64,000 nucleotides of DNA from Vibrio maerlii. GTDB lineage: Bacteria; Pseudomonadota; Gammaproteobacteria; Enterobacterales; Vibrionaceae. Made by a program: the position numbers and the translations under genes. How positions within the stretch are numbered: position 1 is the stretch's first letter; the number at the start of each line of letters is the position of its first letter. Of this stretch, positions 26,967-34,641 are shown piece by piece. Location: the NCBI RefSeq assembly GCF_003415655.1, contig NZ_QRHC01000007.1:62001-126000 (forward strand). Direction: 5' to 3'. The notes beneath the pieces were generated by a model. It saw only the letters and a program-made list of their open reading frames with translations, made no database searches and had not been told where the DNA came from.

Positions 26967-27233
26967 TCACACAGCAGGACCACTAAAACTAAGGTGAATC
27001 CATCGTTTCACAGTGCTGGCTTCTTGCAACATACTTTTCCGCAGTTTAGGAACTCTAGCCTGCAGCCGTTGGTACTGTCTTCGTGTGATTGCGCAGTCTT
27101 TTAAAACTTCATTGACGATAAGGTACTCTTCTGAAGCATCAGTGAGCTCATTCACTAGTTCTTTCTCGGTGATAAGCTTGCGTTGAATTGTGAAGTATTC
27201 CGCGAGCTTATTGGCGTACGGTGCGACATCCAT
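26967..27233 (-). CDS. Small helical protein, unknown
   Basis: The 88-aa protein has a strong ribosome site (GAGGAG, 8 nt before ATG 27233). It is predicted to be all helical and charged (KLAEYFTIQRKLITEKELVNELTDASEEYLI, then the basic CAITRRQYQRLQARVPKLRKSM). It has no signal peptide or known motif. The basic half could bind nucleic acid. It is divergent from the GH125 gene. Confidence 0.5.
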   Translation of the reverse strand: MDVAPYANKLAEYFTIQRKLITEKELVNELTDASEEYLIVNEVLKDCAITRRQYQRLQARVPKLRKSMLQEASTVKRWIHLSFSGPAV

Positions 27234-27350
27234 AACGGACTCCTCATTCTTTGCATAGATGCCTCAATACACTCTCGCTCTAGTGGTACAGTTCACTGTG
27301 TGGCTTACATCATCATAGGAATATGATCCATCGATAATAGAGGTTTAAAC

Positions 27351-28631
27351 ATGGAAGTACCGCAAAAGATATCTCAGACAGTTGATGAAGTTTGTGCGAC
27401 TCTTGAACATAGACCAAGGCTTGCAAAGCTATTTCGTTGCTGCTACCCCAATACAATTGAAACAACAATGAAGGAGTTAGAGGATGGTTCGGTTTTTGCC
27501 ATAACTGGTGATATTCCTGCAATGTGGCTCAGGGATTCTGCCGCTCAGGTTAGGCATTATCTTCCGGTAGCAAGGAACGATGAGCTACTACGACGAATAA
27601 TTCGAGGGCTTATAAAGCGCCAGATTAGATACATTAATATAGATCCCTATGCTAACGCCTTTAATGAGCAAAAAAACGGCAAATGTTTCCATGAAGATTT
27701 GACTGAAATGAATCCATGGGTATGGGAACGTAAGTATGAGGTGGATTCTCTATGCTATCCAATTCAACTAGCTTATCTATATTGGGTTGAAACTGGAGAC
27801 AGCACTATTTTTGACGTTGAGTTTGAACAAGCTGTTAGGACAATACTTGATACATGGGAGGTAGAGCAGGATCATTCGGGAAGATCAAAATATACATTCC
27901 AGCGCTTAAATGGCCCAGAGAGTGATACGTTGAAAAATGAAGGAAGAGGCACACCGGTAAAGAAAACTGGGATGACTTGGTCGGGTTTTAGGCCCAGTGA
28001 TGATGCCTGTATGTATGGTTATTTAATTCCATCAAACATGTTTGCTTGTGTTGTTTTACGTTACATGCAAACAATACTTACCAGTATTAATGGCAACTCT
28101 CAACTAACCTCAAGAGCCGCGAAACTTGAGGACACGATTGATAAGGGGATCCAAAGTTATGGGATATATAACCATCCGAAATTTGGAGATATCTATGCCT
28201 ATGAAACAGATGGATATGGGAATTATTTGTTGATGGACGATGCTAATGTGCCGAGTCTACTATCTGCACCTTATTTAGGCTATTTAGAGCGAGATAATAA
28301 GGTGTATGCGAATACGAGAAGGTTCATCTTGAGTGAATTTAACCCATATTATTTCAAAGGTGAGAGTGCAAGAGGAATAGGAAGTCAGCATACACCCGAA
28401 CAATACATTTGGCATATTGCGCTAAGTATGCAAGCTTTAACTAGCTCATCTGATGATGAGATAATCGAAGTTTTATCAACGCTAGAGTCAACCCATGATG
28501 AAACATACTTTATGCACGAAGGCTTTCACGTTGATGATCCCTCACAGTACACTCGCTCTTGGTTTGCTTGGTCAAATTCAATATTTTCAGAGCTCATTTT
28601 GAAACTGCATGAACAAAGGTTTCCCTTCTAG
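27351..28631 (+). CDS. GH125 exo-alpha-1,6-mannosidase (cytoplasmic)
   Basis: The 426-aa protein covers a full (alpha/alpha)6 GH125 domain with hallmark segments TGDIPAMWLRDSAAQVRHYLP, YEVDSLCYPIQLAYLYW, WSGFRPSDDACMYGYLIPSNMFA and HEGFHVDDPSQYTRSWFAWSN. By comparison with the Streptococcus and Clostridium enzymes, the acid is expected in the PSDDA stretch and the base in HEGFH. The family removes alpha-1,6-linked mannose by inversion. There is no signal peptide, so the substrate must be imported. AGAGG lies 7 nt before the ATG. It begins the carbohydrate locus and ends at a bidirectional terminator. Confidence 0.9.
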   Translation: MEVPQKISQTVDEVCATLEHRPRLAKLFRCCYPNTIETTMKELEDGSVFAITGDIPAMWLRDSAAQVRHYLPVARNDELLRRIIRGLIKRQIRYINIDPYANAFNEQKNGKCFHEDLTEMNPWVWERKYEVDSLCYPIQLAYLYWVETGDSTIFDVEFEQAVRTILDTWEVEQDHSGRSKYTFQRLNGPESDTLKNEGRGTPVKKTGMTWSGFRPSDDACMYGYLIPSNMFACVVLRYMQTILTSINGNSQLTSRAAKLEDTIDKGIQSYGIYNHPKFGDIYAYETDGYGNYLLMDDANVPSLLSAPYLGYLERDNKVYANTRRFILSEFNPYYFKGESARGIGSQHTPEQYIWHIALSMQALTSSSDDEIIEVLSTLESTHDETYFMHEGFHVDDPSQYTRSWFAWSNSIFSELILKLHEQRFPF

Positions 28632-28714
28632 TTGGAGGTATTTGGCGTACATGTACATAACGTGATATATCCAATGCACGTCTTTTTGGAGGCATGAGTT
28701 ATATACAGAGTATG

Positions 28715-28752
28715 ATTCCTGTTGAGGCCCTTTAAAGGGCCACTACAGGAAT
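28715..28752. terminator. Bidirectional terminator
   Basis: ATTCCTGT and ACAGGAAT flank an inner GGCCCTTTAAAGGGCC palindrome, between the convergent GH125 and GntR genes. Confidence 0.7.
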
Positions 28753-28771
28753 AATTGAATTGTGTATGACC

Positions 28772-29476
28772 TTACATTTTTACGAAATTGGTCGAAAATC
28801 TGAAATTATCACACAAATGTTTAACATTTGAATATTCGAATATATCACCATTGTCTAAAAATACGACTTGCTCTACATTTACAACGTTGTTTCCAATCGG
28901 CACATTTAGATGTTCATACTCGAGCTGTGTAGCTTCGGTGACGGTTATTTCCATCGTCGAGCTGTGAATCTTTAGACCGAGTTCATTTGTGATGTAGCTG
29001 TATACAGAACCCTCTACATTTTGCTTTGACAAGCCAGTTATCACATTAATAGGCATAAATGTATCTTCGATCACGTGTGGTTTTTTGTCGATGACTCGAA
29101 CACGGATCAAGTGGTACAACATATCACCTTCGTCGCAATTCAAGCGTTCCGCTAAAAAATCACTCGCAGGCTCTACCGAGTAATTTAACACCACCGTTTC
29201 TAATGATTGACCACTGGAGGCTGCGTTCCTCGTTGTTCCATATAAATGTCTTGGAGCTTGGGTACTCAGAGGGCGCTTGACGTAAGAGCCAGAACCGCGC
29301 TTTCTAACAACCAGCCCATCGTTGACCAGTATATCGAGCGCTTTTTTTATTGTTAGTTCACTACAGCCAAACTCATTCGCTAATGAAGTTCCATCTGGTA
29401 GTTTGTCATTACTTTTGTACTCACCTTTTATAATGCGGTCTTTTATTGATTCATAGATTTCTAGGTATTTGACCAT
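28772..29476 (-). CDS. GntR-family (UTRA) repressor
   Basis: The 234-aa protein has a GntR winged HTH (1-70; DGTSLANEFGCSELTIKKALDILVNDGLVVRKRGSGSYV) and a UTRA ligand domain (about 95-230). The UTRA class usually senses a phosphorylated sugar, as in GmuR and BglR. It is divergent from the PTS operon, with paired palindromes (29620-29659) between them. A close paralogue sits at 39383-40129; both share RxRVIDxKPxxIExTFMPI and GLKIHS in the UTRA domain. Confidence 0.92.
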   Translation of the reverse strand: MVKYLEIYESIKDRIIKGEYKSNDKLPDGTSLANEFGCSELTIKKALDILVNDGLVVRKRGSGSYVKRPLSTQAPRHLYGTTRNAASSGQSLETVVLNYSVEPASDFLAERLNCDEGDMLYHLIRVRVIDKKPHVIEDTFMPINVITGLSKQNVEGSVYSYITNELGLKIHSSTMEITVTEATQLEYEHLNVPIGNNVVNVEQVVFLDNGDIFEYSNVKHLCDNFRFSTNFVKM

Positions 29477-29619
29477 GGATTCTTCCGTTATTGTCTTTGC
29501 TATGTAGCGTTTAACAAATATTGTTCACTTTGTCTAATTAAACCTAGCTACCTCGTGATCATATCGATAACACAGTACCCAAATTTCGGCTGACCGAAGA
29601 TTATTTGCACATACAAAAT

Positions 29620-29659
29620 AAACCCATATAGGTTGTCTTTCAATAACTATATGGTTTTG
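29620..29659. promoter_or_regulatory. Paired palindromic operators for the GntR regulators
   Basis: AAACCCATATAGGTT (29620-29634) and TAACTATATGGTTTTG (29644-29659) are near-palindromes of the AAC-CATATATGG-TT type, close to mutual inverted copies. They lie in the divergent GntR-IIB promoter region. The same word recurs at 33700, 40199 and 44952. Confidence 0.65.
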
Positions 29660-29830
29660 GTTCTAAAACGGTGTTGTTTTGTGTGACGGGTGTACGGTTT
29701 TCACAACTGAGCGCTTTTACTGAGTTCCGATATCTGTTTTATTAGCGTCGAAAACAGAGCTTGTACACCATTCAGAAAACTGATTGAGCACGTATTAGGC
29801 TAAAAATTCTAAATATAGGGGAAACTCCAA

Positions 29831-30133
29831 ATGACTAAAAAAATCTTCCTTGTTTGTTCAGCGGGTATGTCTACATCTATGGTTGTAAACAAGATGCGCG
29901 AAGCTGCTGAAGCGAAAGGTATGAGTGCGGAAATCAAAGCATACTCGGTTTCTGAGTTTGCTGATGTTGTCGATCAATATGAGATTTGTATGGTTGCACC
30001 TCAGATCAAATATGAGTTTGATCGCCTGAGTGGTATCTGTGGTGAAAAAGGGTTGAAGTGTGGGCAAATTGGCATGATGGAATACGGCATGATGAATGGT
30101 GCTGCGATTCTCGATGCGGCATTAGCGCTTTAA
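29831..30133 (+). CDS. PTS IIB component, lactose/cellobiose family
   Basis: The 100-aa protein has the phosphocysteine C9 in LVCSAGMSTSMVV and ends in the usual MEYGMMNGAAILD region. It passes phosphate from IIA to the incoming sugar at IIC. It is the first gene of a run IIB-IIC-IIA-NodB-like-ROK-ROK-GH1. It corresponds to GmuB/ChbB/CelA, but the sugar cannot be read from the sequence alone. Confidence 0.95.
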   Translation: MTKKIFLVCSAGMSTSMVVNKMREAAEAKGMSAEIKAYSVSEFADVVDQYEICMVAPQIKYEFDRLSGICGEKGLKCGQIGMMEYGMMNGAAILDAALAL

Positions 30134-30149
30134 TTTTTGTAATAAAAAT

Positions 30150-30174
30150 AAAGCTGCCTGTGGGGGGCAGCTTT
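30150..30174 (+). promoter_or_regulatory. IIB-IIC intercistronic hairpin
   Basis: AAAGCTGCC and GGCAGCTTT form a perfect 9-bp stem with a G-rich loop and no T-run. It is placed to stabilise the IIB message or partly stop transcription before IIC. Confidence 0.5.
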
Positions 30175-30202
30175 GTAAATAACGTTAACCGAGACAAAAA
30201 TC

Positions 30203-31543
30203 ATGTCGGAACAAAATAAGTTTTTTACATTCTTAGAGAATGTTGTAGCACCGGTAGCTGGTAAGGTCGGCTCACAACGCCATATTTGCGCGATTCGTGA
30301 TGCGTTCGTTACTGCTATTCCTTTTATTATCGTGGGTTCGTTCCTACTCGTCATCGCATTTCCACCGTTTGGAGAAGAAGCGACAAACGTTTGGTCAACA
30401 TTTGCTAGAGAGTATAGAGAACAACTTTTACACCCATTTAACTTCACAATGGGCACTATGACCCTTTGGATAGTTACGGGGTTAGGTTACAACCTCGCGA
30501 AATCGTATGATAAGACAATCAAGAGTCCACTTCTAGCGGGCGTGCTCTCATTATCAACATTTTTAATGGTCTCAGCTCCTATTACTGAGGGTAAATTGGA
30601 AATGTCTTTCATGGGAGGAACGGGTATCTTTACAGCTCTGCTAATTGGTACTTTTGTTCCTGAGCTTATGCACTTCCTAAAGAAAAAGGATATTGGTTTT
30701 AAGCTACCACCTCAGGTACCAGAAAAGATTCGCGAGTCGTTCGATCTGTTTATCCCTATTACAATTATTATTGTTACCATCTATCCGCTAAACCTGTTTA
30801 TTGAAGCGCAAACGGGTTTCATTATTCCTCAAGCGATAATGGAAATCTTTAAACCACTAGTTTCAGCGTCAGATACACTTCCTGCATTGATGTTGGTCTG
30901 TCTTATTGCGCAAGTGTTGTGGTGGGCTGGTGTACATGGCTCGCTAATTACAAATGGTATTATTGCTCCATTCGTACTTGCGAATTTAACCATGAACCAA
31001 GAAGCGCTAGCGGCAGGTGTTGAAGGGACTCAACTACCAACGATCTTTTCTCAGCCTATGTTAGATGTCTTTATGATGGCTGGTGGGTCAGGCTCAACAT
31101 TTGTTTTGGTTCTACTTTTCCTTCGCTCGCGAGCAGCTCACCTAAAAGCAATTGGCAAGATGTCATTGATCCCAGGGATCTTTAACATAAATGAGCCGGT
31201 TTCATTTGGTACACCAATTGTCATGAACCCAACTTACTTTATTCCTTGGGTCGTAGTTCCTCAGCTGTGCGGTATCTTTACTTGGTGTATGTTTAAGTTT
31301 GAATTGATGCACCGTATCATTGCTATCCCACCTTGGACTGCGCCAACACCAGTATCAGCTGCGTGGGCAACTAACTGGTCTGTTATGGCGATTGTGACTG
31401 TACTTGTGAACTACATTATTGCATTAGTTATTTGGTACCCATTTATGAAGATGCATGAAAAGCAATTGTTGGAAGAAGAAGCAAAAATGGCAGCGGTTCA
31501 ACAAGAACAAGCTCAAGCTAATGGTACTCCAGTAACCGCCTAA
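30203..31543 (+). CDS. PTS IIC component, lactose/cellobiose family
   Basis: The 446-aa membrane permease has about ten hydrophobic segments (AFVTAIPFIIVGSFLLVIAFP, LWIVTGLGYNLAKSYD, and onward) and the conserved substrate-site region MSLIPGIFNINEPVSFGTPIVMNP. It has no fused IIA or IIB. Its ATG has only a weak ribosome site, so translation may depend on the upstream IIB. It transports and phosphorylates a disaccharide or oligosaccharide. Confidence 0.95.
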   Translation: MSEQNKFFTFLENVVAPVAGKVGSQRHICAIRDAFVTAIPFIIVGSFLLVIAFPPFGEEATNVWSTFAREYREQLLHPFNFTMGTMTLWIVTGLGYNLAKSYDKTIKSPLLAGVLSLSTFLMVSAPITEGKLEMSFMGGTGIFTALLIGTFVPELMHFLKKKDIGFKLPPQVPEKIRESFDLFIPITIIIVTIYPLNLFIEAQTGFIIPQAIMEIFKPLVSASDTLPALMLVCLIAQVLWWAGVHGSLITNGIIAPFVLANLTMNQEALAAGVEGTQLPTIFSQPMLDVFMMAGGSGSTFVLVLLFLRSRAAHLKAIGKMSLIPGIFNINEPVSFGTPIVMNPTYFIPWVVVPQLCGIFTWCMFKFELMHRIIAIPPWTAPTPVSAAWATNWSVMAIVTVLVNYIIALVIWYPFMKMHEKQLLEEEAKMAAVQQEQAQANGTPVTA

Positions 31544-31684
31544 TATTATGAGATAGTGGAGAGGGAATGTTCTCTCTTCACACATACCTTACTATTAAAT
31601 ATAAAATTTGCTATCTAGACCATTTATTTAATGGGCTATGGATACATATTGCCTAAATTAATTAAAGTTTTAAATGGAGACAAC

Positions 31685-32047
31685 ATGTCAGAACATATTG
31701 AAATCAACAGTGTAAAAGATATATCAGAAGAATTTTTGATGATGTTACTTACACAGGCTGCGATGGGTGAATCAGCTTCAAAAGAAGCGATGATTAAAGC
31801 ACGCCAGGGTGAATTTGAAGTAGCTAAACAACTTATCGAACAAGCTGAAGAAGCATTTACAGAAGTTCATAAAACACAAACTGCGCTAATTGGGTTTGAT
31901 GAAGGTGAGGGTAAAGTACCTATGACTTTGATCCTCACTCATATTCAAGATCATATTATGACAGGCATGCTGGCTAAAGAAGTTGCTTTTGAAATTATTG
32001 CAATTCGCGAAGAAATGGCACAGCTAAAAGCTGCTTTGGTTGCTTAA
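31685..32047 (+). CDS. PTS IIA component, lactose/cellobiose family
   Basis: The 120-aa all-helical IIA has the THIQDHIM motif; His86 is the expected phosphorylation site by comparison with the LacF/ChbA 'HxQDHLM' motif. The ORF extends upstream to 31631, but GGAGA six bases before ATG 31685 and the family length fix the start there. It is the only IIA in the window, so it probably serves both IIC proteins. Confidence 0.93.
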   Translation: MSEHIEINSVKDISEEFLMMLLTQAAMGESASKEAMIKARQGEFEVAKQLIEQAEEAFTEVHKTQTALIGFDEGEGKVPMTLILTHIQDHIMTGMLAKEVAFEIIAIREEMAQLKAALVA

Positions 32048-32057
32048 CTGTTTACAC

Positions 32058-32084
32058 CTGTGGCGCTTGTTTCAAGTGCCACAG
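32058..32084 (+). promoter_or_regulatory. Hairpin downstream of IIA
   Basis: CTGTGGCGCTTG and CAAGTGCCACAG form a 12-bp stem (one wobble) with a 3-nt loop. There is no T-run, so it probably stabilises or processes the message rather than terminating it. Confidence 0.5.
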
Positions 32085-32133
32085 ACTATCTTAATAATGT
32101 CAGTTAGTGGGTATAGGTTTATAGGTAAGTAAG

Positions 32134-32751
32134 ATGAAGATAGCACTCACATTTGAAGGTGGCATTAATTCCATAACGAACGAGTTACTAGACTTACTGA
32201 ATAACTACCAAGCGAAAGCGACGTTTTTTTGTTTGGCAAGCCATGTTGAAGAGAACCCTGACATTACACGCCGTATTGTTCAAGAGGGGCATTTGATAGG
32301 GGGAAATCACTATCAATACCTAGATTCAGTATTTTTAGATTTTAGTGAGTTTATTGAACAGTTGATTCGTTGTAATTCTATTTTAGAAAAAGTGACTGGA
32401 CAGATGGTTCGCTACTACATGCCCCCGTATGGTTCGGTAAGTAATGAGCAACAGTACTTTTTAACTGATAGTGGACTTACCACGGTTTATTGGAATATAG
32501 ACTCAGAAAACAATGGCGAGCACAAAGTTGAGAACATTGTTGGCAACATAATGACTAACGTGCGAGAAGAGAGCGTTATCCTTTGTCATCAAAGAGGCAT
32601 CCTGCCTTGCAGAAATACTTTGAGAGCATTGAGAATCGTTATACCGATGCTGAAACAATGCGGTTACCAATTTGTAAGCGTAGACAAGATAAATAGTGGT
32701 AAAGCAAACCAGTTAGTTGGAGCTCCTCGTGGGGCCATAGTAGAGAAATAA
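32134..32751 (+). CDS. NodB-fold polysaccharide deacetylase-like protein without catalytic residues
   Basis: The 205-aa protein keeps the NodB fold order (MKIALTFEGG, KATFFCLASHVEENP, EGHLIGGNH, PPYG, ESVILCHQRG). Motif 1 TFDDGP is TFEGGI, so the Asp pair is lost. The HxxxH zinc motif is HYQYL, with the second His lost. RxxPPYG is YMPPYG, so the Arg is lost. Deacetylation by the usual metal mechanism is unlikely. The fold and the placement between PTS and kinase genes suggest a sugar-binding or altered enzymatic role. There is no signal peptide. Confidence 0.8.
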   Translation: MKIALTFEGGINSITNELLDLLNNYQAKATFFCLASHVEENPDITRRIVQEGHLIGGNHYQYLDSVFLDFSEFIEQLIRCNSILEKVTGQMVRYYMPPYGSVSNEQQYFLTDSGLTTVYWNIDSENNGEHKVENIVGNIMTNVREESVILCHQRGILPCRNTLRALRIVIPMLKQCGYQFVSVDKINSGKANQLVGAPRGAIVEK

Positions 32752-32753
32752 TT

Positions 32754-33662
32754 ATGATTGTAGGTTTAGATATTGGCGGTACCAAAATTGAAGGTGTAGG
32801 GTTAGAAAAAGATCTTCCTTTGGGATCTTACAATACTTTGATTACTCATAGGGAGCCGACCGATAAGTCTAATTACCAAGACTTTTTAGCTTCAGTAATG
32901 CGTGTAATTGATAAGGTTGCATCGTGTGGTCAGATTGAATCTATTGGCATCGGTTGCTGTGGCTCTGTTGGGAGTGATGGTTTGATGCAAGGTGCGAATG
33001 TAACCGTTCTAAATGGTCAAGACTTTATTGGTGATTTAAAAGCTCGCATAGATGTACCCGTTGCTATCGCAAATGATGCCGATTGTTTAGCACTATCTGA
33101 ATATAGAGATGGCGCTGCAAAGCAAGCCACTTCTTCATGCGTTGCAGTAATAGTTGGGACTGGGTGTGGTTCTGGTGTGATTATCAACAATGGGCTAGTG
33201 ACTGGGTTAAATAAGTTAGGTGGAGAACTAGGGCATAACCCTTTACCAAATTACTCCCCGGAAAAAGACGGTAAACAAATTAAATGTTATTGCGGTTCAT
33301 TGAATTGTTCTGAAAGTTTTGTGTCTGGTTCTGGTTTCGGTAGAACGTTTTCAGAAAAATATTTCACCGCTGACTCTAAACAAATAATGTCTATGGTAGC
33401 TGAAGGTGATTCAAGGGCTATTGAGCATTTTGACTTATATTGTGATCAACTCGCAAGAGTACTCGCATCAATTGTGAATATGATAGACCCTGAGATTATT
33501 GTCCTTGGTGGTGGTATGTCAAATGTGGACGCTATCTATCCAAAAGTACAAAGCAAATTAGCGCAATATACTTTCACTAAATCTGTGAAGACAAAAGTAA
33601 TTAAAAATGTGCATGGTGATTCGTCTGGGGTAAGAGGCGCAGCTTTTCTCCATTTGATTTAA
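32754..33662 (+). CDS. ROK-family sugar kinase with zinc motif
   Basis: The 302-aa protein has the ATP-binding start LDIGGTKIEGVGL, the catalytic Asp region ANDADCLALSEY, the nucleotide loop VGTGCGSGVIIN and the ROK zinc motif GHNPLP...CYCGSLNCSESFVSG. The CXCGXXXCXE class includes NagK, Mak and mannokinases. It probably phosphorylates a hexose released in the cell. It starts 2 bp after the NodB-like gene. In the gmu operon the equivalent is GmuE. Confidence 0.9.
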   Translation: MIVGLDIGGTKIEGVGLEKDLPLGSYNTLITHREPTDKSNYQDFLASVMRVIDKVASCGQIESIGIGCCGSVGSDGLMQGANVTVLNGQDFIGDLKARIDVPVAIANDADCLALSEYRDGAAKQATSSCVAVIVGTGCGSGVIINNGLVTGLNKLGGELGHNPLPNYSPEKDGKQIKCYCGSLNCSESFVSGSGFGRTFSEKYFTADSKQIMSMVAEGDSRAIEHFDLYCDQLARVLASIVNMIDPEIIVLGGGMSNVDAIYPKVQSKLAQYTFTKSVKTKVIKNVHGDSSGVRGAAFLHLI

Positions 33663-33699
33663 TTTGCGTCAGGCAGAAAATTTTTTGATGAAAATTTTA

Positions 33700-33713
33700 A
33701 AACATATATGTTT
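33700..33713. promoter_or_regulatory. Perfect palindrome AAACATATATGTTT
   Basis: A 14-bp perfect palindrome of the GntR-operator type in the 73-bp gap before the second ROK gene. It may mark an internal promoter. Confidence 0.5.
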
Positions 33714-33735
33714 ATAAAATTATAGGTATATATCT

Positions 33736-34641
33736 ATGTCGTATTTGGTTCTAGATTTTGGTGGTAGTGCTGTGAAATGTGCTGTCATGACTGAAAAAGC
33801 TGAGATATTGGAACAGTTTTCTGTGCCAAGCCAAGTTGGAAGCTATGAGACTTGGTTAGATGCATTTGAACCGTATTTTCACCGGTGTAATGACGAATTT
33901 GACGTTCGTGGTATTGCGATAAGTACTTGTGGTGCAGTTGATGTCGACACTGGCTTTATTCATGGTTCAAGCGCACTCCCATATATCCATGGATTTGATG
34001 TTAAGTCTTTGTTTGAGTCCAAGTTTGGAGTGCCTACTGAGATAGAAAACGATGCTTGCTGTGCATCACTTGCTGAATCGTGGTTAGGAGCAGGAAAAGA
34101 CTCAGATCATTTTAGCTTACTTGTAATCGGGACCGGTATTGGTGGAGCGGTTGTTACAAATCAGCAAGTAATGAAAGGACATAATCTTCACGGTGGTGAG
34201 TTTGGTTTCACCATTTTAGAGTACCAAAATGAAAAGCCTGTGATTTTTGGGCACCTAGCCTCCACTCAATCTCTCGTCAATATGGCTGCTGATGCGCTAA
34301 ATGTTCCTAAAGATAGTCTAAATGGTATTCAAGTATTTGAATTGTTTGATGCGCAGGACACGATAATCAAAAAAGTTGTAGATAAATGGTTAGGTTATCT
34401 CGCAACGGGGATTATTAATATTCAATATAGTGTTGATCCAGAATTGATTATTATTGGTGGAGCAATTAGTAGACGCCATGATTTAATTGAACTGATAAAG
34501 AGAAAAATATCAGAAATATTAACGTCAGTGCCTGAGGCGCGTATTGTACCTAACGTGAAAACATCCGAATTTGGTAATGACGCCAACCTTATTGGTGCAT
34601 TGAAACACTATTTAAATAGACAAGGTTATAATAATGAATAA
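33736..34641 (+). CDS. ROK-family kinase lacking the zinc motif (BglK-like)
   Basis: The 301-aa protein has the phosphate loop LDFGGSAVKCAVM, ENDACCASLAESW, the VIGTGIGGAVV loop and GGEFGF. The CXCGXXXC zinc cluster of its neighbour is absent. This recalls BglK-type beta-glucoside kinases that phosphorylate disaccharides with ATP, but substrate choice is not readable. Its last 8 bp overlap the start of the GH1 gene, so the two are translationally coupled. Confidence 0.85.
   Translation: MSYLVLDFGGSAVKCAVMTEKAEILEQFSVPSQVGSYETWLDAFEPYFHRCNDEFDVRGIAISTCGAVDVDTGFIHGSSALPYIHGFDVKSLFESKFGVPTEIENDACCASLAESWLGAGKDSDHFSLLVIGTGIGGAVVTNQQVMKGHNLHGGEFGFTILEYQNEKPVIFGHLASTQSLVNMAADALNVPKDSLNGIQVFELFDAQDTIIKKVVDKWLGYLATGIINIQYSVDPELIIIGGAISRRHDLIELIKRKISEILTSVPEARIVPNVKTSEFGNDANLIGALKHYLNRQGYNNE

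Noticed and set aside
26795..26986. 63-codon + strand ORF
   Set aside because: GTG start without a ribosome site, low-complexity product, and it overlaps the better-supported 88-aa gene on the other strand.
29677..29707. CRP-like half sites GTGTGA and TTCACA
   Set aside because: Spacing is not the six bases needed for a CRP dimer site.
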